Shown: one piece after another, positions 11,433 through 21,100 of the stretch
How positions within the stretch are numbered: the first letter of the stretch is position 1
Layout of the letters: each line of letters opens with the position of its first letter
Assembly: GCA_963170055.1 (NCBI GenBank)
Contig: CAUJGJ010000397.1
Coordinates: 3,588,501 to 3,652,500 of the forward strand
DNA from: Halisarca cf. caerulea
Taxonomy: Eukaryota; Porifera; Demospongiae; Chondrillida; Halisarcidae
Reading direction: 5' to 3'
DNA length: 64,000 bases
Position numbers and translations under genes: made by a program
Notes under the pieces: model-generated
Databases searched by the model: none
What the model saw: the letters and a program-made list of their open reading frames with translations, nothing else
Told to the model about the DNA's origin: nothing

Positions 11433-11578
11433 TATTAGTTATACCCCGCTTTTGCTGGGTACATGGGAATATACTAAGTGTTAGGTGTTGATTAACACTC
11501 AGGCTTTGCCCTCGTGCATTAACACCTAACACTTAGTATATTCCCCATGTACCCAGCAAAAGTGGGGTATAACTAATA
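11433..11578. repeat. Long palindrome (hairpin 3)
   Basis: Arms of about 60 bp (from TATTAGTTATACCCC inward to TTAGGTGTT) are mirrored with one substitution and one indel. The centre, about 30 bp, carries GCACGAGGGC, three bases, then GCC and GAGTG: a shortened form of the core of the palindromes at 7724 and 31073. It abuts the TA array of a repeat-B fragment. Confidence 0.75.
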
Positions 11579-11655
11579 CATATATATATATATATATATC
11601 GGACGAGTGTTACACACCAGAAGTCCAAATGAAAACAAGATAAGGGCTGCCTGCA
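11579..11655. mobile_element. Repeat family B fragment
   Basis: A TA array is followed by CGGACGAGTGTTACACACC, AGTCCAAATGAAAACAAGAT and GGGCTGCCTGC, matching the right end of the copy at 44268-44616. It overlaps the end of the SWIM gene's reading frame. Confidence 0.6.
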
Positions 11656-12189
11656 TAAACATAGCAGCGTGGAGGTGGAAGTTTATTGCCCTCGTACTGG
11701 TAAACCAATAGATTATTTGAATGTTTAATTGTTTTTATAGCGTTCTCTTGATCTGTATAATGTATTATTTCTGTACAGAAAGGATACCTTAAATTTTGCG
11801 GGTTGGTAGTGAGGATAATGCTTCTGCATTGGAACGTTTCCTGATTTGGGTATTGCTCTGCTACCTTCTCACCTGCTCCAGCAGGGAGCCCATGGTAAAT
11901 AATTGATGATAGATTGGACCGAGATTTGCCTTCGCTCAGAACAGACATGAATCCTCTCAGAGATCCATCAATTTCTGCCACAGCAATTGTATGACTACAA
12001 AATTTATATGTCTTGAATCGTGGGCAGTTGTGGTCACAAATGAATTTATTTTGCTGTATTTGAACATGAAGAGTTCTGCCTGAAGCAGACATGACCATTC
12101 TGGATCTACTTCCCACTGGTTCACCTGGAACAGAGATGATGGCATTGTTCATAGATACTAACATACTAGCCTTCTTCCAGATATCCTCC
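11610..12189 (-). pseudogene. SWIM-type zinc-finger protein, 5' exons lost
   Basis: An exon starts at 12189 after a TTATTTAG acceptor (EDIWKKASMLV) and contains CDHNCPRFKTYKFCSH, a CxC..CxH SWIM finger, followed by TIAVAEIDGSLRGFM. SWIM fingers occur in MULE-type transposases and several metazoan orphan families. The preceding exon should lie to the right, but the 5.5-kb RecQ/DUF6589 transposon inserted 40 bp upstream, and no further SWIM-gene exon was recognised beyond it. The last ~16 codons are repeat-B DNA, so the original C-terminus is also replaced. Function unknown. Confidence 0.5.
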
Positions 12190-12227
12190 TAAATAATTGC
12201 GTCAAAAGAGCCAGATTGTTGTAGCAT

Positions 12228-12236
12228 ACTAAACGC
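12228..12236. repeat. 9-bp target-site duplication, left copy
   Basis: ACTAAACGC directly abuts the first base of the left terminal inverted repeat. The same nine bases follow the right end at 17768-17776. Confidence 0.85.
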
Positions 12237-12327
12237 TAGTCTAACAAGCTAGACCGTCTCCGCAGCCACCCGAAGGGCGGCTAAGGCGGGGAGACGGTCT
12301 AGTACAAATAGCGATTAGTTCACACCT
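12237..12327. repeat. Left TIR of the RecQ/DUF6589 transposon, with internal stem-loop
   Basis: TAGTCTAACAAG is followed by a stem CTAGACCGTCTCC (12249-12261), a 28-base GC-rich loop, and the mirrored stem GGAGACGGTCTAG (12290-12302). A second conserved block through TAGCGATTAGTTCACACCT follows. The stem and outer blocks match the right TIR exactly or nearly so; the loop does not. Confidence 0.85.
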
Positions 12328-12343
12328 TCGCCTCATGATAATT

Positions 12344-12353
12344 GACCAATCAG
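12344..12353 (+). promoter_or_regulatory. CCAAT-box candidate at the left end of the transposon
   Basis: GACCAATCAG lies just inside the left TIR and about 100 bp upstream of the preferred helicase ATG (12451). It fits the NF-Y consensus and is at a normal promoter distance. This is a motif match only. Confidence 0.35.
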
Positions 12354-12450
12354 ATGATCCTTGCCCCAGATCTGGGGCAAAAAAACTTAATGAATTGAGT
12401 AAGAGCTTCATGAGGCTCGTTGCAAGAGGTTTGAAGTGCAACTCGAAGGA

Positions 12451-13921
12451 ATGGAGAACGTTATGCAGTCAGTGCTATCGAAGATCGGCAAAAAGAATAT
12501 TACACTATTGCAAGAGCAGTATCAAGCTATATCTAGTGGATTTTACTGGTCAAGACACAATTGTTTGCTTACCTACAGGACGCGGCAAGTCAATCATTTT
12601 CGAAGCAGTTCCATGGTGCCATGCTTTTGCGAATGGGAACGGTGATTGTAGAGGGATTGATTCTGTTGTGCTGATCATATCTCCACTGTTGTCGCTTATG
12701 ACCAAACAAGTCGGAGATCTGACGAAGCGTGGTCTTTCTGCTGTGCGCCTGTCAAACGACTTATCACCCGTAACGAAGGAAACTGTTGCGAAGGCAGAAG
12801 TGATGTACATTTTTGTCAGCCCCAAGATTGTACAGGAGCGGAGATGGAGGGAACTCCTGCTGACGTCTGAATACCAAGCAAAGTTAAGGGCAGTGTTTGT
12901 GGACGAAGCACATTGCGTAGAAATGTGGGGTGGCGGCAGTGACCCGTTTCGTAGTTCTTATCGCCAGCTTGGCGATCTAAGGTCCTTCTTGCCTGTCTCT
13001 GTCCCCTTTTGTGCCCTGACAGCCACAGCAAGTACCTCTACTCGCAAGTACATTGCTGATTCTCTTGGATTGGACAATCCAAAGACCATTTCAATTTCAC
13101 CGAATCGCATCAACACAATGTACCACATTGTAAGGATCGCAGATATCCAGTGTTTTAAGTGGGTTATTGAAGAACTACTAGTAAAGAGAAACAATGCCTC
13201 CAAAAAGGTTATCTACTGTCAGTCCATTGCAGCATGTGCTCAGTTGTACACTCTTTTTGACATGTCACTAAAGGACAGTGGCTACGTGGGTTCTGATCGA
13301 AAGGCTAGTACATGCCTGTTTGCTATGTATCATGCTAAAGTTACAGATGCCCAAAAAGTGTCAATCCTGGATTCCTTCTCTGTGGCTAATGGGTGCTGCC
13401 GGGTCCTCTTTTCTACAATTGCATTCGGAATGGGTGTCAACATTCCTTATATTTAGATGATCATCCACTTTGGACCATCTCAGAGTATCGAAGCCTATGT
13501 ACAGGAATGTGGTAGAGGTGGCAGGGATGGCCTTGAATGTCATGCCATTTTATGCACTTTTCCGGGATGTACTAGAGGACAAATTCGTGAGGAAATGAAA
13601 ACTTACTGTCAAAATGATGACTCAGTTTGCCGTCGGCAAGTGTTGTTTTCCCACTTTCCAGGTGAATTTTCATCACCAGCAATCCTCCACAAGTGTTGTG
13701 ATGTTTGCCGGGTGCTATGTAGATGCAATTGTACGTGCAATAGTTGTACCTGTGGACAAGGTTCTCCTTGCCAAGAATGCTGTACTTGCATAAACCAATG
13801 TCCTTACGTAGATCCATTGACTGGTTTCACTAAAAAGCCAGAAGCTGAACAGGAACCAGATTTTGTTGGGTTTTCCAAGACTTTGGCATGGGATAAGGAA
13901 AATTCCTTTCATGACTTGTAG
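12451..13921 (+). pseudogene. RecQ-like DEAH helicase of the transposon (one frameshift, one stop)
   Basis: The protein should start at ATG 12451 (MENVMQSVLSKIGKKN; ITLLQEQYQAI). A one-base frame change near 12535-12550 leads into motif I PTGRGKS, motif Ia LIISPLLSLM, motif II VDEAHC, motif III ALTATAS, motif IV KVIYCQS, motif V FGMGVNIPY and motif VI QECGRGGRDG. An in-frame TAG at 13454-13456 falls between motifs V and VI, and the frame then continues to a normal stop at 13919. The tail (13690-13800) is very cysteine-rich (CCDVCRVLCRCNCTCNSC) and probably replaces the RecQ zinc domain. No HRDC domain is seen. RecQ helicases unwind DNA 3' to 5'; here it would process transposition intermediates or ends. 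Confidence 0.8.
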
Positions 13922-14182
13922 TATTTTGCATGCAATTGATTCATAATTTCATGTTAAACCCTTTATTAACTTATTGTATTTGATAACATCAGGAAACCCA
14001 GTCTTGCATAATACATGTACTGCATCATTATTAATTTTAATTTTAATTATTAACATGAATCTGCATGACCCAAATTTATTATTATAGTCAGATCATAAAA
14101 ATTAATTGATAAATAAAAATTAAAATGTAATAAAAAGCTTGCATATTGACAATAATAAATAGCATGAATGAAACAATTTAAT

Positions 14183-16863
14183 TTACATGCTTAGACTATT
14201 CTTGTACTGCGTATACTCAACCTCCTGAGCAAACTCAGTTATTTTGGTCTTTAACCAGCGTTCTAACGTGCTCAGTTTATCAATTACACCAGAGAACATT
14301 TCCTGTGGAATTGCCCGGAACTGTGAGTGACACCGTGCCGCTGCCCTTGGTGCAAATACCTCTGCGTTTGTGAGGGTTTGAGCTATAAGTGCAATGTCTT
14401 TGCTCTTGTCTGATGATGAATGTAGACCTGATTCATACCGAACCTGCAGAAAGCTGTCCTGTTCACTTAGGATGTGGTCCACATGAGCGGCAGCATTCGC
14501 AGTCCTTTTAACAATTGCAGGAGTGAGATGGGAATGGAAAGACTTCAAATCCTCCTTAAAAACCCGATTAAAAAACTCCATTTGCAGGTCTACAGGTCTA
14601 TTGTGTCCTCGGCCATTCCTGGTACTTACATAACGGTTCCAAATAAGCTCATGACGTTGTCTAGGTGTTGCGGTAATGTTCACTTTTGCAAGCAATCGAA
14701 AGGCTTCTACAGCATATTTTGTGTTTCCATTCTGCTTGAAATGCAGAAATAGAAATTTCCACATACGCATAGTTCTAGTACCATCTCCTTCTTTCCAAGC
14801 ATCCATGAAGTTCCTAGCCAGCAACCCCATGCTCAAGAGCTGTCGTGAATAATTGAAAACCCCATCTTTGGGTGCTGATATGATGGATGATGAATATTTT
14901 GTGTATTTCTTCTCAATGTCTTGGGCGATTGCCTTAATTCTTGAAACCATGCTATCCTCAGTTGCTGGCTTCCCGTTTGGGAACACTAAATCATCTGTAA
15001 TGTCATCTGGACTTTTCATCCCAAAAATTTGACAGATGGCAGCCACAAGATGTCCATCAACTACCGTGTCCAAGAAATCATGACAGGAGTTGAAATCTTT
15101 ATGAGGATCTGCCACAACATTTCTTCTGTCCAGAACAGTCCTAAGCTGGTATAATGTACCTTTGTCCCTTGCTGACTTCACTGAATAAAGCTTCCATATT
15201 ACCTAGTGGCAGTATACACAATGTAAGTTTAATTAGACTTATAGTACTGTACAAAATTTAAAATTTTATACATGCAGTTTATAGTATATATAAATGAACA
15301 TAATTATAATAATACTCACTTGATAAAAGGTGACCAAGGCATGCCAATCTGAAGGCATGTCAATCAACCCCGTAAATCGTTCATCTTGGTCATTGGACTG
15401 TATTCGGGCTTGTCTGGCTCCACGAATTCGCTCACAAGTCAGCTGATCACCAGTCAAACAGACAGACTTTGATGAGCCAGTACTAGAAGCTCCTACAGGC
15501 ATGTACTTCATGGAGTGTGTCAAAATCTCAATCATGTCCTCTACCTTTTGCTCATTTTTCATGATAACACCTAGTGTTATCTGGATAAAAACAAGCCATA
15601 TAGCATGGACAGTGTAATAATAGTGTAATAATAATGGTAGTAATATCTTAATGTAATTACCATTTCACTTTTTTTACTCATATTGGAAGAATGTTCATGA
15701 TCAATATGGCTGGAGATCAGTGACTTATATTGCCTCAAGCTGGGTACATACTCCACGATAACTCTAGAGATAAGTTCCACAAATTCTAGGCTGAGAATCT
15801 GCAAATCATCTTTGGTTGGTAGAAATGCTTCATATTGTGCATTCTTTATGTCACCAACAGGGCAATCATCCGATAGTTCTGTGCCAGATAACATTGAATG
15901 TGCCATGTATACATACAGAATGAGTCATTGACAAGTTTTCAGCAATATATTCAAAATTTATAATGTAATATTATAATATTATTACCTGGAGTGGCTGTAA
16001 CTCGATGCTTCACAGCATACATATGGAACCAGTGGTGATCTGATGTGCGGTGATCAATGGTCATGTGCCTGGGAACCACTCTGATGTCCACATTGTCACC
16101 AACAAGTTGATAATGATTCCCTATAAATACATACAGACAAGACAGAGTGTTAATTGATATATATATGCATGCATATCTATAGACATTGTCAAAGGTTAAT
16201 ATTATATTGTTAGACTGTATGGTGCATATAACTATAAATTTAATGCAAAATATTATAATAAATAGAATAATATAATAATGATAGTATGCACGAGACAAAA
16301 ATTCATTTGCATGTACCTTGCTTTGCCCAATCCAACACAGTAGCATCATAGTCCTCACCCAATTCATCCAGCTTAGACTGTAACGCAGCACTGCTAACAC
16401 TCAAATTGAGCTTGTTCATTCGTTCAATACTCTGTGTCGAAAATGCATGCAATGCCATGTAGAATGAATGTAAAGTGCATCAATTTAATTATAGTATACC
16501 TTGGTGGTTGCATTTCCTTGCCATAAAATGAGTCCTAGTATGTAAGCAACAGTACTGACGTGCATACAGCGTTCCTTGAGCAATACAGCAGCAGCAATCA
16601 CAACACTTGCATCCAAATGGTGGCCCCCATTTTGCTTAGTCCGAATATATGCATTACTTGAAGTGGCAACACTACGCAGAATGGCTGTCAACACAGGAGC
16701 ATTACTCTGTAATTCTTCCAACATGTGGCTAAATGTAAACTCTTTCAGGTTGTGTGCTGAAGACAACCGAAAAGCACTTGTCTGTGAGCATAATCTACCA
16801 CATTCAAGCTCGATGCAATCTACTAGATATGCCAAGGCTTCTTGCTGCAGAAAAAGAATACAC

Positions 16864-16907
<44 letters not shown>

Positions 16908-17646
16908 CTATCTATCTACAATCAATTAATTTAATGCAAAAACACAAAAATGCATGTCATACCTTTTTATTGGAAACTCTCGACACTGTCTGTGTATATG
17001 TAGTACTTCTAGAGGCAGTGGCTGTTACTGACGTCTGTGTACTTATAGATGCAGTGGATGTTACTGACGTCTGTGTACTTATAGAGGCAGTGGTTGTCAC
17101 TGTAGTACACATACTGATAGGGTGGGCAAGATTGGTGCCAGCTTCTAAAGGTGATATTCCCACAACGTTAACCTGCGTCTCAGAACCGAACCTAATACTT
17201 CGTTGAATCCCTCTTTGGCGGCTGGATGAATCTGGAGATGGTCTAGCTGACAGTCGTTTGGCGGCTGGAGAACGACAAGGCGAGTTTTCAGTCATGCGGG
17301 GACTGATTGGGATATGCGATCTTTTCCCAGTAAAAAACGGTCTGCCTGAAACTACTTTCTGCACCATATCCGCAATGCTGTCGTTTAAGTCCTTCCTCTT
17401 CGTAGACATTGCATCCAGTTTCTTTTAGCAATTCTTGCAGATCATAGGCCGCAGCGTCAGATGCTCTTCTTTGGAGATGTCAATCCCTGTTATTTGTTGT
17501 AAGAGAATCCCGGCTCGCGTGAGTGAGTCACATTTAGAATACAAGAAATATTTCCCTCCATTGCCGAATGAAATCCTGCATATTCTGCAAAATCGCTCAG
17601 CAAAACAAAACGCTAATGATTGTCTGCTATACGCGGAGCTCGCCAT
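14183..17646 (-). pseudogene. DUF6589 protein, seven exons, candidate transposase; one in-frame stop
   Basis: Exons (minus): 17646-16963, 16844-16500, 16431-16317, 16120-15986, 15878-15661, 15580-15320, 15202-14183. All have GT..AG borders and agreeing phases, giving about 924 residues. Exon 1 begins MASSAYSRQS and codes a ZAD-like zinc knuckle (CRICRISFG ... MICKNC). An in-frame TAA at 17427-17425 directly follows CKNC, after which the same frame resumes with KKLDAMSTKRKDLND. Later landmarks are GDNVDIRVVPRHMT with DHHWFHMYAVKHR (exon 4), VIWKLYSVKSARDKGTLYQL, NFMDAWKEGDGTRTMRMW and NRYVSTRNGRGHNRPVDLQM (exon 7), typical of DUF6589. The catalytic mechanism is not established; the conserved Asp/His residues are candidates. 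A TA microsatellite occupies intron 1. Confidence 0.8.
16866..16903. repeat. TA microsatellite in DUF6589 intron 1
   Basis: About 19 TA units between exons 1 and 2, next to the acceptor of exon 2. Confidence 0.9.
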
Positions 17647-17675
17647 TGATCACAACCCGTCGAACGCTAATGCTG

Positions 17676-17767
17676 AGGTGTGAACTAATCGCTATTTATG
17701 CTAGACCGTCTCCCGCTTTTTCCGCCCAGGGGGGGCGGGTGCGGAGACGGTCTAGCTTGTTAGACTA
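17676..17767. repeat. Right TIR of the RecQ/DUF6589 transposon, with internal stem-loop
   Basis: Inverse of the left TIR. Stems are CTAGACCGTCTCC (17701-17713) and GGAGACGGTCTAG (17743-17755) around a 29-base loop containing a G run. The outer block ends CTTGTTAGACTA. The start codon of the DUF6589 gene lies 30 bp inside. Confidence 0.85.
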
Positions 17768-17776
17768 ACTAAACGC
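17768..17776. repeat. 9-bp target-site duplication, right copy
   Basis: ACTAAACGC, identical to 12228-12236. Its last three bases are also the first three of the next element's terminal repeat (17774). Confidence 0.85.
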
Positions 17777-18952
17777 ATGTGGGACATGTCCATTAGCACT
17801 TTAATGGCTTCCCAAAGTCGACGAATTTACTGTTTACAAATTGCTTAATTTCTCTACAATATGTAGTAGATTGGCCGATCAATGGTTCTAAAGCAATACA
17901 GACATATCAAAGGTACACATTGAGCTATTTTTCATCCGAGTTTCTTTTCAATCGTTCAACTAATCGACGATTTACCAGGTAGTCAAGCTAGGCAGTTATG
18001 TGACACGTGTAAATCAGAACATGGGCCTACAGACACAGGATAAAGACTAGATTGTCTCTAATGAAAATATCGAACTTTCCACCGATGGTTTTTTTTTTCT
18101 GAAATAGTTTTAAAGATATTCAGCAAATACTCACAGTGTGATAAAATATTTGTCAATAACTTCTCTGAAAACGAGTAGATTAAAACCCCCATTGGTAAAA
18201 AGTTGAAGCAGTCAATACTGATCACAATGAAGCACTCGGAAGGTTCTTACGTGGCTCCGCTGATTTACTCGGCGACATGGCATTTTGCAAAAAAATCTCT
18301 TTCGCAAGGGCCTATTTTCACATGATAGTCATGTGATGAGGGCTGTGACGTCATCGAACTCTTGGTACCGTTTGAAAGTGACGACTATTTTGAAGGTTGG
18401 GGAGCATGGCAAAGAACTGATGCATTGCAAGCGAGAACAATTAAGAGGAAACAGGCCATTATTCAAAAAAGGCAGATGACCAAAGAAAGTCTAAAGTCGG
18501 CAAATTAAGCGATTGAGTCATTCGGCGCCGTACAGCAATCTCGAAGAACAAGGTGCGTAAGGTAGTCGTTGTTCAGCGTTAATCTAAATATTAGAGTCTA
18601 TTTTACTAACCTAAACATCTTAGAATTAGATGCATCACTTTATGCAGCATTCCTAACACCTTGAACTTACCACTGACTGTAATATTACACCCAATTTTAA
18701 AACTCCTGCAGTCCGCAATTGTCCTTACGTAAATACACGTTCTAGACACTGCTTCTCCTTGGATACAGGCTTAAAAGGCACCAAATGCACCACGAATTGC
18801 CACGCAACGCTATCGATCTAGCTTGCTCCTAAATGAAAATGTCATAGAATGTCACACGTATGTCACATGATTCGAAGCCATCTTAGTAACGATTTCGCTA
18901 AAATTCCAGCTTGTTAGCACATTAGGGAGATTTTGGACATGTCCCACATGCG
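17774..18952. mobile_element. 1.18-kb non-autonomous element with 18-bp perfect TIR
   Basis: CGCATGTGGGACATGTCC at 17774-17791 is mirrored exactly at 18935-18952. The interior has no convincing reading frame. The RecQ/DUF6589 transposon inserted precisely at its outer left end, so this element was there first. Superfamily unknown. Confidence 0.6.
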
Positions 18953-19029
18953 AATGTTTCTGACAAATCTCGGTATTGAAATAGCCTGTTAAATCCCCGA
19001 ACAGTGTGGAATTCAAAAGCAATGGTGGA

Positions 19030-19290
19030 TGACTACTAACAGTTGAAGGAGGTGATGATGGTTGGCTCCTTGAAGAAAGCAGTGATGATGAGCTGCTTTA
19101 AGGCAATATGATGATCATCTACCAGAAGGCAATGATGATCGGCCACCAGAAGGCAATGATGGCTGGCTACTTAAAGGCTATGATGATCAGCTACTAGAAG
19201 GCACTGATAGTTTGCTATTTGAAGAAGGTAGTGATGACCGGTTACTAGAAGAAGGCAGTGATGATTGGCTGCTAGGCCTCCACTTGCCTA
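19030..19290. repeat. Degenerate 27-33-bp tandem repeat
   Basis: Repeated AAGGCAATGATGATCGGCTACCAG-like units, shifting frame between copies. In pieces it translates as acidic SDDxLLEEG-like repeats, which may reflect an old coding repeat, but stops interrupt every frame. Confidence 0.6.
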
Positions 19291-19544
19291 TGCATAGATT
19301 GGCCTTGGTAACCATGTGTTTCTGTTTGTGGTACAGCTCCTTCATTTATCAATGAAATAGGGGGTAGAACAAGTACTTTCTCCCCCCAACATGGCACTTA
19401 AGTAATTGTTTTATTGACTCAGTCCTATTGTTATAGAATTAGGGTTCCCCATGCCAGCCTTGCATCTAGGGTGCCGAATAGCATTGCTGATGAAAACATT
19501 GCTAAAGTGCAACTCAAAGTACGAATGGAATGATGGATGACATT

Positions 19545-19620
19545 TTTGGGCGCCCCCTATATTATTTTTACTTTGACAGGAAGTGTCCGTAACGTCCGTA
19601 ACATCTGTAACGATGTGTAC
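19545..19620 (+). mobile_element. Repeat family A end fragment
   Basis: TTTTGGGCGCC, CCTATATTATTTTTACTTT, GGAAGTGTCCGTAACGTCCG: the 5' end of family A without its centre. It lies next to a fuller inverted copy, making a head-to-head pair. Confidence 0.6.
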
Positions 19621-19628
19621 ACAGCAAA

Positions 19629-19956
19629 CAAGCGATTCGAGTTTAAAAAACTCGTGGGCCGCCTACGGCCCTGGAAACTCAAATCACTTGGAAATCGGCG
19701 TTATTGACTAAAATAATATTTTAAAGAACTCTTCTGGTCTAAAAGACCCTTCGTTGATAAAATCAGGAGCAAACGAATGAATTTCACCGAAATATAGTCG
19801 AAAGATTTTGTACCGACTTCGCGTCCGCCATGTTGTTAACATATATATATATATATATATAATATATTATATATAATATTATATTGACATCGTTCCGGAC
19901 GTTCCGGACACTTCCGGTGAAAGTAAAAACAATATAGGGCCGCCTTCCGGCGGCCC
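19629..19956 (-). mobile_element. Repeat family A copy (TA-bearing MITE)
   Basis: Ends are GC-rich hairpins: GGGCCGCCTACGGCCC inside a CAAGCGATTCGAGTTT / AAACTC stem on one side, and GGGCCGCCTTCCGGCGGCCC on the other. A TA array lies at the centre, with CCGGAAGTG on one side and CAACATGGCGGACGCGAAG (both read on the minus strand) on the other. Related copies are at 51526, 62938 and 63236. Confidence 0.75.
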
Positions 19957-20214
19957 AAAAAATGTCTGGCATCAAAAACAACTGTAAATGGCAACAACTA
20001 CTTTCCAGTATGTAAATTTTGTCATTTACCGAGCTAATCCTTTCAAGTTGTTACCTAATAGTAATGCGTATTGAAAACGGTTTGTGAATCGTTTTATTGT
20101 TATACAGAGCTAACAGCAATCGGAGCATTTGAAATACGTACTGTTTCAGATTGTTTTCCGATTGTTTACCATGTACAACTTTTTCTTCCCATTTGATATT
20201 CTTGGTTTGTTAAA

Positions 20215-20602
20215 ATGGCCCTGGAAGCTTTGTTTTGTGGTGTGGAGGATACACAAAATGCTGCTACTGTCGACCCAAATGAGTCAACTGTTGGTTATGA
20301 AGCTGCCAGTCCTCCAACTAAAAAGCAAAGAACTGTTATGCCCGAAAATGAGGTGTCAAAGAGCTGTACAGCCTCTTTATTACGTAAGAATGTGTTGACC
20401 CAAACTGAAGTGAACTGTCAAGCAGTCAGTAACTAGGTTGAGCAGCTTTTTCTTGCAGAGAAGCTCCTACTCATGAAAAGACGAAGTTTGGATGCCATTA
20501 AAGACATGCATACACTGTTGTGCTGCAAATGTTATTACTGATAAGGAATATGCTGAACAAAAGAAGGTTTTACTTACAGATCTGTTGAAAATTGACCTTT
20601 AG
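20215..20602 (+). pseudogene. Small unrecognised protein remnant
   Basis: Opens MALEALFCGVEDTQNAATVD and includes a basic PTKKQRT stretch. An in-frame TAG at about 20434 is followed by a helical, leucine/lysine-rich continuation (VEQLFLAEKLLLMKRRSL) and, after a further frame change, a short lysine-rich tail ending at 20602. It may be a decayed exon of a transposon-associated gene; no family is recognised. Confidence 0.3.
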
Positions 20603-20639
20603 TTTTAATCTTTGTGCTAATCATCTGTATACATGACAT

Positions 20640-21100
20640 AGTGTGCATTGTAATGTTGCTTATTATGCTACACATATACCTTTAAGTGTCTATAGCTGCA
20701 GCTATCATTCTATTGGATGCAATTTTAATGTATACCAACAATGTATTGGTTCATACATTGTCAAGTATGATAATATTGGAAGTAATGAATCAGATTCAGA
20801 TTCTGAATCAGATATAGGACTATATATTAATAGACATGCACATACAAAAGTTAATGTAATAAAAACACAAGCAAAGTTGTACATGACAGCTACAGTGTGG
20901 TGAAAATATTCAATTATATATAATATCTGTTACAGTAACAGTGATATATACTTAGTCTAGAAGTATAACAGTTGTACAAAGTACAGGTGTGCAAGTAGCA
21001 TGGTCAATGGGAACACTATAAAACCTATATTTTAGTCACGTCCATGTCTAGAGCAACCCAGCATCAGGGCATCAACAATGCTACTGGACAATATGGGGTC
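20640..21100. other. No supported gene
   Basis: AT-rich, with short low-quality frames only. It contains a small ATTCAGATTCTGAAT-like palindrome at about 20795-20810. Confidence 0.4.

Larger units (their letters stand above)
12237..17767. mobile_element. 5.5-kb DNA transposon carrying RecQ-like helicase and DUF6589 genes
   Basis: Near-identical inverted ends (12237-12327 and 17676-17767) are bounded by a perfect 9-bp duplication, ACTAAACGC. Inside are two convergent genes: a RecQ-like SF2 helicase (plus strand) starting about 120 bp inside the left TIR, and a seven-exon DUF6589 gene (minus strand) starting about 30 bp inside the right TIR. No RNase-H-type transposase other than the DUF6589 protein is present, so that protein is the likely transposase and the helicase an accessory. 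From memory, a helicase-bearing lineage of Academ transposons (AcademH) is the nearest described relative; I cannot verify that here. Each gene carries only one or two lesions, so inactivation looks recent. Confidence 0.85.

Noticed and set aside
12335..12540. Upstream in-frame extension of the RecQ frame
   Set aside because: The sequence before the frame change (LHYCKSSIKLYLV and earlier) does not match RecQ. The other frame from ATG 12451 does, so the extension is a shadow created by the indel.
18285..18479. Short plus-strand frame inside the 1.18-kb element
   Set aside because: No family signature, short, and not supported by codon pattern or splice sites.
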